DNA of 13,514 bases, from assembly GCA_035272265.1 (NCBI GenBank), contig DATEQV010000106.1, forward strand, positions 1-13,514, given 5' to 3'. Below, in pieces: positions 1 through 8,359 of the stretch; within the stretch, counting starts at the first letter, position 1; every line of letters starts with the position of its first letter. Below the pieces are notes generated by a model that ran no database searches, was not told the DNA's origin, and worked only from the letters and a program-made list of their open reading frames with translations. The position numbers were made by a program, and so were the translations under genes. The DNA is from Acidisphaera sp035272265. Its GTDB lineage: Bacteria > Pseudomonadota > Alphaproteobacteria > Acetobacterales > Acetobacteraceae.

Positions 1-190
1 CTCCGGGGTCGTGGACGATTCGGGCGAGGGGCGCTGGACCATCGAGGCCGCCATCGAGGAGGCCGTCCCCGCCAACGTGCTGTCGGCGGCGCTGTATGCG
101 CGGTTCCGCTCGCGCGAGGAGCATACGTTCGGCGAGAAGGCGCTGTCCGCCATGCGCTTCGGCTTCGGCGGCCACGTCGAGCAGCACTGA
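1..190 (+). CDS. gnd: 6-phosphogluconate dehydrogenase, decarboxylating (C-terminal fragment)
   Basis: This is the last 62 codons of a gene that begins before the window; the reading frame starts at base 2 and stops with TGA at 188-190. The visible protein contains SGEGRWTIEAAIEEAVPANV, then ALYARFRSREEHTFGEKALS and a C-terminal MRFGFGGH. These resemble the C-terminal helical domain of the short (about 300-330 aa) bacterial Gnd type, where the SGEGRW segment is characteristic. The enzyme oxidatively decarboxylates 6-phosphogluconate to ribulose 5-phosphate in the cytoplasm. Its stop overlaps the zwf start by one base (TGATG), which supports one operon with translational coupling. Cofactor preference (NAD or NADP) cannot be judged because the Rossmann domain lies outside the window. 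Confidence 0.9.
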   Translation, partial: SGVVDDSGEGRWTIEAAIEEAVPANVLSAALYARFRSREEHTFGEKALSAMRFGFGGHVEQH

Positions 191-1788
191 TGCCCGACAC
201 CAGCCCCGCACCCGCCCCCGGAGCCGCCCCCGGAGCCGCCACGACGATGCGCAAGGCCAAGCCGCCCGGCCCGTGCGCGATGGTGATCTTCGGCGCCGGC
301 GGCGACCTCACCAAGCGCCTGCTGATGCCGGCAATCTACAACCTCTCGCACGAAGGCCTGCTGCCGGAGCATTTCGCCATCGTCGGCGTCGATCTCGCGC
401 AGATGGACGTCGAGCACTGGCGCAACAGCCTGCTCGACATGCTGAAAAGCTTCGTTGGCAACAGCGAAAGCGAAGAGGACATCGACAACCTCGACCAGGA
501 CGCCTGGAACCGCATCTCCGCGCACATGAGCTACGTGCAGGGCGACCTGACCAGCGACGACCTGTATTCCAAGCTCTACGACCACCTCGAACATGTCGCC
601 GGCCGCCACCAGACCGGCGGCAACGTGCTGTTCTACCTCGCCGTCGCCGACCGCTTCTTCCAGCCGGTGGTCGAGCACCTTGGCCGCGCCGGCCTGACGG
701 CCGAGGACCACAACAACTGGCGGCGGGTGGTGATCGAAAAGCCGTTCGGCCACGACCTGCAGAGTGCGATGGCGCTGAACGTCGCCGTGCTGAAGGTGCT
801 GAAGGAGACCCAGGTCTACCGGATCGACCATTTCCTTGGCAAGGAAACCGTCCAGAACATCATGGCGTTCCGCTTCGCCAACGGACTGTTCGAGCCGATC
901 TGGAACCGCGACCGCATCGACCACGTGCAGATCACGGTGGCCGAGACCATCGGCGTCGAACGCCGCGGCAAGTTCTACGAAAAGACCGGCGCGTTGCGCG
1001 ACATGGTGCCCAACCACGTCTTCCAGCTGCTCGCGATGGTCGCGATGGAGCCGCCCGTCGGCTTCGAGGCCGACCAGGTGCGCGCCAAGAAGGCGGAAGT
1101 CTTCGCCGCCATGAAGTCGCTGCGCCCGGAAGACGCGGTGCGTGGCCAGTACGGCGCGGGCACGATCGAAGGCAAGCATGTCGACGGCTATCGCCTCGAG
1201 CCCGACGTCGCCGATGACAGCCCGACCGAGACCTACGTCGCCATGCGCCTGCACATCGACAACTGGCGCTGGGCGGGCGTGCCGTTCTACCTGCGCACCG
1301 GCAAGCGCATGGGCAAGCGCGACACCGAGATCGCCATCCGCTTCAAGCACGCGCCGTTTGCGCCGTTCGCGGACACCGCCGTCGAGCAGCTGCCGCCGAA
1401 CTGGCTCGTGCTGCAGATCCAGCCGGACGAAGGCATCAGCCTGCAGTTCGAGGTCAAGCGCCCCGGCCCGCTGGTCGAACTCTCGCCGGTGCGCATGCAC
1501 TTCCGCTACAGCGACTGGTTCCGCCAGGAGCCGAATGTCGGCTACGAGACGCTGATCTACGACGTGATGATCGGCGACCAGACGCTGTTCCAGCGCGCCG
1601 ACCAGGTCGACGCCGCGTGGCGCGTCGTGCAGCCCGTGCTCGACGCCTGGGCGGCCGAGAAACCCACCGACTTCCCCAACTACGCCGCCGGCAGCGACGG
1701 GCCGGAGGCGGCCGACGCCCTGCTCGGCGATCACGGCCGCCACTGGCGCCCCGTGCAACTTCCGGACGAGAAGGACCACGCGGCATGA
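190..1788 (+). CDS. zwf: glucose-6-phosphate 1-dehydrogenase
   Basis: The enzyme oxidises glucose 6-phosphate to 6-phosphoglucono-1,5-lactone and reduces NAD(P)+. This is the entry step of the oxidative pentose phosphate pathway. The 532-aa product has the N-terminal dinucleotide-binding signature IFGAGGDLTKR (about 33-43) and the family active-site signature YRIDHFLGKE (210-219). The latter holds the Asp213-His214 pair and Lys218 used for substrate binding. The C-terminal half (PFYLRTGKRM, HFRYSDWF) is typical of the family. Length is slightly above the usual 490 or so, partly because of a Pro/Ala-rich N-terminal tail of 19 residues. The ATG at 190 overlaps the gnd stop, but ATG at 247, just before the conserved core, is a realistic alternative start. 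The stop overlaps the next gene (ATGA at 1785-1788). Confidence 0.97.
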   Translation: MPDTSPAPAPGAAPGAATTMRKAKPPGPCAMVIFGAGGDLTKRLLMPAIYNLSHEGLLPEHFAIVGVDLAQMDVEHWRNSLLDMLKSFVGNSESEEDIDNLDQDAWNRISAHMSYVQGDLTSDDLYSKLYDHLEHVAGRHQTGGNVLFYLAVADRFFQPVVEHLGRAGLTAEDHNNWRRVVIEKPFGHDLQSAMALNVAVLKVLKETQVYRIDHFLGKETVQNIMAFRFANGLFEPIWNRDRIDHVQITVAETIGVERRGKFYEKTGALRDMVPNHVFQLLAMVAMEPPVGFEADQVRAKKAEVFAAMKSLRPEDAVRGQYGAGTIEGKHVDGYRLEPDVADDSPTETYVAMRLHIDNWRWAGVPFYLRTGKRMGKRDTEIAIRFKHAPFAPFADTAVEQLPPNWLVLQIQPDEGISLQFEVKRPGPLVELSPVRMHFRYSDWFRQEPNVGYETLIYDVMIGDQTLFQRADQVDAAWRVVQPVLDAWAAEKPTDFPNYAAGSDGPEAADALLGDHGRHWRPVQLPDEKDHAA

Positions 1789-2603
1789 CGCTGCCGGATC
1801 GCGAGATCGCGCTGGTGCTGAGCGACGTGGACGGCACGCTGGTCAAGAACGACAAGTCGCTCGCGCCATCGACGATCGAGACCGCGCACGCCCTGCGCGA
1901 TGCCGGCATCCGCCTCGCCATCACCAGCGGCCGGCCGCCGCGCGGCATGGAGATGCTGATCGAGCCGCTGATGCTCGAAGGCATGATCGCCGGCTTCAAC
2001 GGCGGCGTGTTCGTCGATCCCGACATGACGGTGCGGGAGTCCCGCCTGCTCGATCCCGCCATCGCCCGGCAGGCGGCCGAGTCGATTGCCAAGGCCGGGC
2101 TCGACGTCTGGGTCTACACCTGCCGCGACTGGCTCATCCGCGACCCCAAGGCGCCGCACGTCGAGCACGAGGCGTTCACCGTCAAGTTCGCGCCGGTCGT
2201 CGTACCCTCCTTCACCGGCGAGCATTTCGAGGATTGCGCCAAGATCGTCGGCGTCTCCGACGACTTCCCGCTGGTCGAGCGCGTCGAGCAGGAAACTCAG
2301 CAGGCGCTGGACGGGGACGCCTCCGCCACCCGCTCGCAGCCCTACTATCTCGACGTCACCAGCCCGAAGGCGAACAAGGGCGCGGTCGTCGACACGCTCG
2401 CCGCGATCTACAACCTGCACCACTCGCAGATCGTCACCATCGGCGACGGGCCGAACGACCGGCTGATGTTCCGCCGCAGCGGCTTCTCGATCGCCATGGG
2501 CAACGGCAGCGAGGAGGTCAGGAACACGGCCAAAGTGGTGACCGACAGCAACGAAGACGACGGCTGGGCGAAAGCCGTGCGTAAATATATCCTGCGCGCA
2601 TGA
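1785..2603 (+). CDS. Cof-type HAD-superfamily hydrolase (sugar-phosphatase-like)
   Basis: This 272-aa protein belongs to the HAD class IIB (Cof) phosphatases, soluble Mg2+-dependent enzymes that usually remove phosphate from sugar phosphates. Motif I is DVDGTL with the nucleophile and acid Asp14/Asp16. Motif II is TSGR (Ser48). The motif III lysine is in SPKANKG (Lys198), and motif IV is IGDGPNDR (Asp221, Asp225). The segment between about 75 and 190 would be the class IIB cap that sets specificity. The start ATG at 1785 overlaps the zwf stop by four bases, with a GAGAAGGA purine run just upstream. An upstream in-frame extension into zwf lacks any family similarity and was excluded. The stop overlaps the pgl start (ATGA). 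Its place between zwf and pgl suggests a substrate in or near the pentose phosphate pathway. The actual substrate is unknown. Confidence 0.9.
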   Translation: MTLPDREIALVLSDVDGTLVKNDKSLAPSTIETAHALRDAGIRLAITSGRPPRGMEMLIEPLMLEGMIAGFNGGVFVDPDMTVRESRLLDPAIARQAAESIAKAGLDVWVYTCRDWLIRDPKAPHVEHEAFTVKFAPVVVPSFTGEHFEDCAKIVGVSDDFPLVERVEQETQQALDGDASATRSQPYYLDVTSPKANKGAVVDTLAAIYNLHHSQIVTIGDGPNDRLMFRRSGFSIAMGNGSEEVRNTAKVVTDSNEDDGWAKAVRKYILRA

Positions 2604-3334
2604 CCCCATCCGAAGGCACGCTGCACGTCTACAACGACCCCGCCGCGCTCACCCACGCGGCGGCGGAGTGGATCGTCAGCCAGGCCCGCGCCAAGACCGG
2701 CCGCTTCGTGCTCGTCCTGTCCGGCGGCTCGACGCCGAGGCCGGTCTACGAGGCCCTCGCCCGCCCGCCGTTCCTCGACCAGTTCCCCTGGAGCCGCACC
2801 GTCTTCGTCATCGGCGACGAACGTTTCGTCCCCTACGAGGACCCGGAGAGCAATTGGGGCATGATCCAGGCGGCGATGCTCGACCACGTGCCGGTGCCGG
2901 TCGAGAACCTGATGCCGATCACCACCGTCGGGCTGACGCTGGAAGAAGCGGCGGTCGAATACGAGCACCGGTTGAAGAAGCTGCACGGCGCCGATCACCT
3001 CGACCACCTCCGCCCGCTGTTCGACGTGTGCCTGCTCGGCCTCGGCGACGACGGCCACACCGCCTCGCTGCTGCCGCACGAGCCGGTGCTGGGCGTGACC
3101 GACCGCTGGGTCGCCCCGGTGCCGTACGGCCGCGAGGAGGGGCGGATCACGTTGACCTACCCCGCGCTCAACTCCAGCGCCGCCATCGCCTTCCTGGTGG
3201 CCGGACAGTCCAAGCGCCATGTGGTGGACTACGTCCTGTCCGGCGCCACCGACATCCCGGCCGGCCGGCTGCGCCCCGCCGGCGAGGTGCACTGGTTCCT
3301 CGATCGCGCCGCCGCCGGAGATCATGCGCCGTGA
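2600..3334 (+). CDS. pgl: 6-phosphogluconolactonase
   Basis: Pgl hydrolyses 6-phosphoglucono-1,5-lactone made by Zwf to 6-phosphogluconate. The 244-aa product has the length and all the signatures of the DevB/NagB-fold type. These are the phosphate loop LSGGSTPRP (40-48), VIGDERFVP (70-78), and LGLGDDGHTASLLP (146-159), which contains the catalytic histidine region (His153). LTYPALNSS (185-193) is also typical. Its ATG lies inside the stop of the HAD gene (ATGA at 2600-2603). There is no good Shine-Dalgarno in front of it, so translation probably depends on ribosomes finishing the upstream gene. Substrate channelling logic with zwf is straightforward; the assignment is firm. Confidence 0.96.
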   Translation: MTPSEGTLHVYNDPAALTHAAAEWIVSQARAKTGRFVLVLSGGSTPRPVYEALARPPFLDQFPWSRTVFVIGDERFVPYEDPESNWGMIQAAMLDHVPVPVENLMPITTVGLTLEEAAVEYEHRLKKLHGADHLDHLRPLFDVCLLGLGDDGHTASLLPHEPVLGVTDRWVAPVPYGREEGRITLTYPALNSSAAIAFLVAGQSKRHVVDYVLSGATDIPAGRLRPAGEVHWFLDRAAAGDHAP

Positions 3335-3344
3335 GGGGGGCGCC

Positions 3345-4085
3345 ATGAGCGCCGACCCAGCCGCTTCCGGCAAGCACGCCGCCGCCCGCGCCGCCGTCGA
3401 CCTGCTCAGCGCCGGAATGCGCGTCGGGCTCGGCACGGGCTCGACGATGGAATTCGTGCTCGACGAGATCGCGGTCCGCAACCTGAAGATCATCGGCGTC
3501 CCGACCTCCCAGCACACCGCCGAGCGCGCCCGCGTGCTCGGCATCACGCTGAGCGATCTCGGCGCCACACCCGAGCTCGACATCGCCGTCGACGGCGCCG
3601 ACGAGGTCGAGACCGGCACGCTCGACCTGATCAAGGGGCTCGGCGGGGCGCTCCTGCGCGAGAAGATCGTCGCCCAGGCGGCCCGCCGCTTCGTCGTGGT
3701 CGCCGACCAGTCGAAGATCGTCGAACGCCTCGGCATCAAGGCGCCCCTGCCGATCGAGGTCACTCCATTCGGCCACGACGCCACCAAGCGCCAGATCGCC
3801 GCCATCGGCTTCGAGCCGTGGCTGCGCCACAAGCCGGACGGCACGCCGTACCGCACCGACAACGGCAATCTGATCCACGACTGCCGCGGCCTCGACCGCC
3901 TCGATCCCCCCGCCATCGAGCCCCGGCTGCTGCAGATCGCCGGGGTGGTGGAGACGGGTCTCTTCCTGCGCGTCGCCGAGCGCGCCATCATCGGATTCCC
4001 GCAGGGCGGCAGCGCGGAGCTGCGCCCAGAGGGGCGACACGGCGGGCAGCCGGGAGGAAGGCATGGAGGAACACGCGGCACCTGA
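3345..4085 (+). CDS. rpiA: ribose-5-phosphate isomerase A
   Basis: RpiA interconverts ribulose 5-phosphate and ribose 5-phosphate, using the product of Gnd. The 246-aa product has the phosphate loop GLGTGSTM (28-35), the DGADEVE motif (83-89, with the two acidic residues Asp83/Asp86) and KGLGGALLREK (97-107). That last motif supplies the expected Lys97 and catalytic Glu106. VVVADQSKIVERLG and PLPIEVTPF are family-typical too. The ATG at 3345 has a purine-rich GAGGGGGG just upstream, ten bases after the pgl stop; longer in-frame extensions run back into pgl and are not supported. The family core ends near residue 228 (IIGFPQGGSAELRPEG). A Gly/Arg/His-rich tail of about 17 residues follows and overlaps the beginning of gntK by 23 bases. 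Confidence 0.95.
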   Translation: MSADPAASGKHAAARAAVDLLSAGMRVGLGTGSTMEFVLDEIAVRNLKIIGVPTSQHTAERARVLGITLSDLGATPELDIAVDGADEVETGTLDLIKGLGGALLREKIVAQAARRFVVVADQSKIVERLGIKAPLPIEVTPFGHDATKRQIAAIGFEPWLRHKPDGTPYRTDNGNLIHDCRGLDRLDPPAIEPRLLQIAGVVETGLFLRVAERAIIGFPQGGSAELRPEGRHGGQPGGRHGGTRGT

Positions 4086-4620
4086 CTGGGACGGGCTGCG
4101 CCAGCGCCTGAAGCATCCGGTCGTGGCCGTCGTGATGGGTGTCTCCGGCTCCGGCAAGACCACCATCGCCGCGATGCTCGCCGCCGGCATGGGCTGGCCG
4201 TTCGCCGATGCCGACGACCTGCACCCCGCCGCCAATGTCGAGAAGATGCACAGCGGCCACCCGCTGACCGACGAGGACCGCTGGCCGTGGCTCGCGCGCG
4301 TCGCCGCGCTGATCGACGAGTGGCGCGCCAAGGGCTCATCGGGGGTGATCGCCTGCTCGGCGCTGAAGCACGCCTACCGCCGCATCATCGTCGGCGACCG
4401 GCCGGACGTGGCCCTGGTCTATCTGCGCGGCGGGCACGACCTGGTGGGCCGCCGGCTGGCCGCACGCCAGGGCCACTACATGCCCGCGACCCTGCTCGAC
4501 AGCCAGTTCGAGGCGCTGGAGGAACCCGGCGAGGACGAGCGCCCCATCGTGCTCGATGTCGGCGGTACCCCGGCGCAGATCGTGGCGGAGCTGATCGACC
4601 GGCTGGAGGAACGCGAGTGA
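4063..4620 (+). CDS. gntK: gluconokinase (GntK-type, P-loop)
   Basis: The enzyme phosphorylates D-gluconate with ATP to 6-phosphogluconate, feeding Gnd directly. The 185-aa product has a Walker A motif GVSGSGKT (26-33). It also has FADADDLHP (47-55), which is the substrate-side FADGDDLHP-like motif of gluconate kinases, and the family hallmark HYMPATLLDSQFEALEEP (138-155). Family members are usually about 165-180 aa, so the first 18 residues are a modest extension. The ATG at 4063 follows a GGGAGG ribosome site at about 4052-4057 that lies inside the end of rpiA. The stop is shared with the next gene's start (GTGA at 4617-4620). The SMP-30-type lactonase two genes downstream could supply its gluconate. 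Confidence 0.95.
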   Translation: MEEHAAPDWDGLRQRLKHPVVAVVMGVSGSGKTTIAAMLAAGMGWPFADADDLHPAANVEKMHSGHPLTDEDRWPWLARVAALIDEWRAKGSSGVIACSALKHAYRRIIVGDRPDVALVYLRGGHDLVGRRLAARQGHYMPATLLDSQFEALEEPGEDERPIVLDVGGTPAQIVAELIDRLEERE

Positions 4621-4930
4621 CCTACGGGGATTTCTGGCTGCGCTACCTGCGCACCCATCGCGACCCGCGCACACGGGCAGTCCACTACGCCGGCACCGTG
4701 CTGTCCTTCGCCTGCCTGATCGCCGCCGTCGTGCTGCTCGACTGGCGGTTCCTGATCCTCGCCCCGATCGTCGGCTACAGCGCGGCGTGGGCCAGCCATT
4801 TCGGCATCGAGCACAACAAGCCGGAGACGTTCGGCCATCCGCTGTGGTCGCTGGTCAGCGACTACCGGATGTGCGCGCTGTTCTTCGCCGGCCGCCTGCG
4901 CCCGCACCTGCAGCGCGCGGGCATCGCCTG

Positions 4931-4931
<1 letters not shown>
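4617..4931 (+). CDS. DUF962/Mpo1-like small membrane protein
   Basis: This 104-aa protein resembles the DUF962 family, whose yeast member Mpo1 is an Fe(II)-dependent dioxygenase acting on 2-hydroxy fatty acids. Conserved-looking features are FWLRYLRTHRDPRTRAVHYAGT (6-27, with His14 and His23) and AWASHFGIEHNKPETFGHP (57-75, with His61 and His66), followed by WSLVSDYRM. Two hydrophobic stretches (about 28-42 and 44-60) suggest a membrane hairpin, so it probably sits in the inner membrane. The start is GTG at 4617, overlapping the gntK stop and preceded six bases upstream by GGAGGA (4605-4610), a strong ribosome site. It ends in TGATG with the lactonase gene. A role in sugar metabolism is not known for this family; a dioxygenase role is only by analogy. 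Confidence 0.82.
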
Positions 4932-5869
<938 letters not shown>

Positions 5870-5888
5870 GGCACGGGATGGTCGACGG

Positions 5889-6611
5889 ATGACGGGCGCT
5901 CGGACGCTGTCCTACGACATCGGCGGATCGCGGCTGAAGGCGGCGATGCTCAACGGCACCGGCGAGGTGCTCGGCGGCCCGGTACGCACCGACACGCCGC
6001 ACCCGTGCAACCCCGCCGTGGTGATCCCCACCCTGGTCGAGCTCGGCCGCCAGCTCGGCGAGTGCGACCGCATCTCGATCGGCTTCCCTGGCGTGGTGCG
6101 CGCCGGCACCGTCATCACCGCGCCCAATCTCGGCACCCAGGCCTGGCACGGCACGCCGCTCGCCAAGCGCCTGTCGGACGCGTTCGGCAAGCCCGCGCGC
6201 ATGCTGAACGACGGCGGCGTGCAGGGGCTCGGCGTGATCGCCGGCGAGGGTGTCGAGGTCGTCATCACGCTCGGCACCGGCATGGGCTTCGCCCTGTTCC
6301 GCGCCGGGCGTATCGCGCCGCACCTGGAGATGGGCCAGCACCCGGTCCGCTCGGACCGCACCTACGACCGCTATGTCGGCGCCGCCGCACTCGCCGATTG
6401 CGGGCTGAAACGCTGGAACAAGCGGGTCGGGCGGGTGATCGGCTATATCCACACGCTCACCAATTACGACACCCTCTATATCGGCGGCGGAAATTCCAAG
6501 CGCATCTCCATCCCACTGCCGGCCAGCGTGAAGATCGTCCCCAACGCGGCGGGACTCACCGGCGGGGTGAAACTGTGGGACGTGCTGCCGGAGGAGGACT
6601 TCCTCGCCTGA
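5889..6611 (+). CDS. ROK-family sugar kinase, polyphosphate-glucokinase-like
   Basis: This 240-aa protein is a compact ROK kinase that most resembles polyphosphate/ATP glucokinases, so its likely product is glucose 6-phosphate for Zwf. The N-terminal phosphate loop is DIGGSRLK (10-17). The catalytic Asn-Asp pair is in MLNDGG (Asn107-Asp108), the second phosphate loop is TLGTGMGFALF (127-137), and HLEMGQHP (145-152) matches the sugar-binding ExGxHP segment. The zinc-binding cysteine cluster of many ROK proteins is absent, and so is an N-terminal helix-turn-helix, so it is a kinase rather than a repressor. The usual NDAD/NDAN following the catalytic Asp is NDGG here. The gene starts 19 bases after the lactonase stop, with only a weak ribosome site. 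Phosphoryl donor (ATP or polyphosphate) cannot be told from the sequence. Confidence 0.86.
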   Translation: MTGARTLSYDIGGSRLKAAMLNGTGEVLGGPVRTDTPHPCNPAVVIPTLVELGRQLGECDRISIGFPGVVRAGTVITAPNLGTQAWHGTPLAKRLSDAFGKPARMLNDGGVQGLGVIAGEGVEVVITLGTGMGFALFRAGRIAPHLEMGQHPVRSDRTYDRYVGAAALADCGLKRWNKRVGRVIGYIHTLTNYDTLYIGGGNSKRISIPLPASVKIVPNAAGLTGGVKLWDVLPEEDFLA

Positions 6612-6680
6612 ATCGCATCCCCTATGCGCCGGCCGGCGCGGCGGCCCGCCCACATACGACATTACTGAACGGAGAGTGAC

Positions 6681-7115
6681 ATGCTGATCTCTGACGTGCT
6701 CAAGGTGAAGGGCGGCGACATCGTCCGCGTCTCGGTCACGGACAAGATCATCGACGTGGTCAAGCGCATGGCCGAGCGGCGCATCGGCGCCGTCGTCGTC
6801 GAGGACAAGTTCGGCAAGCTGATCGGCATCTTCTCGGAACGCGACGTGCTGTATGCGCTCGGCCGCGACGGCGCGGACGTGCTGCGGCTGGAGGTGCAGT
6901 ACCGCATGACCAGCCCGGTGATTACCGCGCGCTCGTCCGAACGCGTGGAGGCGGCGCTGGCGGTGATGACGCGCAGCCGCATCCGCCATCTTCCGGTGGT
7001 GGACGAGGGCGACCTGATCGGCATCGTGTCGATCGGCGACCTGGTCAAGCACCGGCTCGACGAGAAGGAGCTGGAGGCCAACGTGCTGCTGGAGATCACC
7101 CGCATGCGGGCCTGA
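6681..7115 (+). CDS. two-CBS-domain protein
   Basis: This 144-aa soluble protein consists almost wholly of a tandem CBS pair (Bateman module), which usually binds adenine nucleotides and reports energy state. CBS1 spans about 4-64, with RRIGAVVVEDKFGKLIGIFSERD (residues 33-55) as its core. CBS2 spans about 77-130, with RIRHLPVVDEGDLIGIVSIGD (100-120). The SERD and SIGD ends are typical nucleotide-contact positions. A clear ribosome site GGAGAG (6671-6676) precedes the ATG. It sits 69 bases after the ROK gene on the same strand, so it is either the last gene of the sugar operon or a separate unit. Its partner protein is unknown; such stand-alone CBS pairs are common in alphaproteobacteria. Confidence 0.92.
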   Translation: MLISDVLKVKGGDIVRVSVTDKIIDVVKRMAERRIGAVVVEDKFGKLIGIFSERDVLYALGRDGADVLRLEVQYRMTSPVITARSSERVEAALAVMTRSRIRHLPVVDEGDLIGIVSIGDLVKHRLDEKELEANVLLEITRMRA

Positions 7116-7126
7116 CCGGCCGCAGC

Positions 7127-7166
7127 CGAGACCACGCGCCGCGCTGGCCGGCCGACGCCGGTCTCG
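7127..7166 (+). terminator. possible hairpin after the CBS gene
   Basis: CGAGACC at 7127-7133 is exactly complementary to GGTCTCG at 7160-7166, and the 26-base loop is itself GC-rich and can pair further. It lies between the CBS stop (7115) and the next start (7173). There is no T tract, so a classic Rho-independent terminator is not shown. It could equally be a 5' leader structure covering the ribosome site of the next gene. Confidence 0.25.
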
Positions 7167-7172
7167 TTCGCG

Positions 7173-8246
7173 ATGACACGAAAGGCCCGTCGAGCCAGCG
7201 CGCCGCTTCTCGCCGCCGCACTCCTCATCGCGGTCGCCGCGGTCTACCCACAACCCGCGGACCCGGAGGGCAAGGTGCAATTCCTGCCGCTCGTCGCCAG
7301 CTTCACCAAGCGGTCGACCGACTTCCAGATGAAAAACCTGTTCGGCTTCCGGCTGCCGGACACCCTGCCGGCGCAGCCGAACTTCCGCGGGCTGGTCGGC
7401 ACGCTCAGCACCACGACGACCGGCGAGGCGATCAGCGACCATCCATTCGGCTCGGTGACGCTGTTCAGCATCCGCGCCGCGACCGGCACCGCCTGCCCGG
7501 CCTGGGGCGAGCCGGTTGACGGCTACGCCGACCTGTTCGCGCGCTTCCCCAACCAGTTGCTGGCGACGGCGATCGTCAAGCAGTCCGCTGCAGGGACCGC
7601 CACCTTCGAATCCGACTTCCTGCTGCCGGTCGGCATCCCGCTGCCGAGCCGCTGCATCTTCGTCACGTTCGACGGCACCGACTTCGCCGGCCAGTCTTAC
7701 ACGATGGCGAGCGACCTGAAGCTGATCTACGACACCGACCCGATCGTCGGCTCCATACCGTATCAGACCTCGCTCGATTTCGAGTTCACCATCGGCGTCG
7801 TGCGCACCGGGTCGGCACCGCCGGGCAATGCCTATCGCGCGGTGCCGATCGACAAGCCGGGGCGGCTGCTGTCGGTGTTCGGCAACATCGGCGTCGTCGG
7901 CTCACCCTCGCTGCGCGGGCCGTGGCGCGTGCGCGTCATCACCGAGGTCTACAGGCAGGGCAGCTGCGCCACGGCATTCCGCAACCACGCCGACACTCCT
8001 TTCAGCTGGAACGACACGTCGGCGTCCGCCTACGCGCCGACCTCCGTCCCGATCGCCGAGGTGACCTTGTCGGGCAACGGCCCGCAGGCAATCAACAGCG
8101 CCACCGTGATGAAGCCGATCTTCCAGGTCACCGTCGCCGCGGGCGACTGCCTGGTGACGGCAATCCTTCCCGCCGACGACACCACCGCCGCAAACGGCAA
8201 CCTGAACGCGGAGCTGCAACTTCACGTCGAGCGCGTCGACGACTGA
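7173..8246 (+). CDS. secreted protein of unknown function, apparent two-domain duplication
   Basis: I do not recognise this 357-aa protein. The N-terminus is a typical Sec signal peptide: a basic MTRKARR, then the hydrophobic core APLLAAALLIAVAAV, with a likely cleavage near residues 24-29. So it should be periplasmic or extracellular. The rest is rich in beta-prone and Thr/Ser/Ala residues with no further membrane span. Four cysteines occur in two similar arrangements, TACPAWG...SRCIFVTFDG in the first half and GSCATAF...GDCLVTAI in the second. This suggests two related beta-sandwich-like domains, each with one disulfide. The start at 7173 has no good Shine-Dalgarno, but it is the only one that retains the signal peptide. 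Neighbours on either side give no functional hint. Confidence 0.8.
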   Translation: MTRKARRASAPLLAAALLIAVAAVYPQPADPEGKVQFLPLVASFTKRSTDFQMKNLFGFRLPDTLPAQPNFRGLVGTLSTTTTGEAISDHPFGSVTLFSIRAATGTACPAWGEPVDGYADLFARFPNQLLATAIVKQSAAGTATFESDFLLPVGIPLPSRCIFVTFDGTDFAGQSYTMASDLKLIYDTDPIVGSIPYQTSLDFEFTIGVVRTGSAPPGNAYRAVPIDKPGRLLSVFGNIGVVGSPSLRGPWRVRVITEVYRQGSCATAFRNHADTPFSWNDTSASAYAPTSVPIAEVTLSGNGPQAINSATVMKPIFQVTVAAGDCLVTAILPADDTTAANGNLNAELQLHVERVDD

Positions 8247-8277
8247 CAGCCGCGCTGATCGCAGCGGTGGCGGCGCT

Positions 8278-8292
8278 GAGCCGGACGGGCTC
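8278..8292. terminator. weak candidate hairpin between convergent genes
   Basis: GAGCC (8278-8282) pairs with GGCTC (8288-8292) over a five-base loop, and the overlapping stretch 8281-8299 (CCGGAC...GTCCCGG) can form an alternative hairpin. It lies in the 113-base gap between the secreted-protein gene and the convergent small membrane-protein gene, where a bidirectional terminator would be expected. No T tract follows on either strand, so the call is weak. Confidence 0.2.
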
Positions 8293-8359
8293 GTCCCGGT
8301 TGGCGCCCAGACTCAGGTCCCGCCGGACTCCGCCCCCCGGACTACGTTGTCCCCAATCC

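Noticed and set aside
2408..4339. Very long antisense open frame (over 600 codons) opposite pgl, rpiA and gntK
   Set aside because: It is a product of high GC and biased third positions; the translation is Arg/Ala/Gly-rich with no family features and lies opposite three firmly identified genes.
5878..5892. ATG at 5878 as an alternative start upstream of the ROK kinase
   Set aside because: It is in another frame and meets a stop after four codons, so the start at 5889 was kept.
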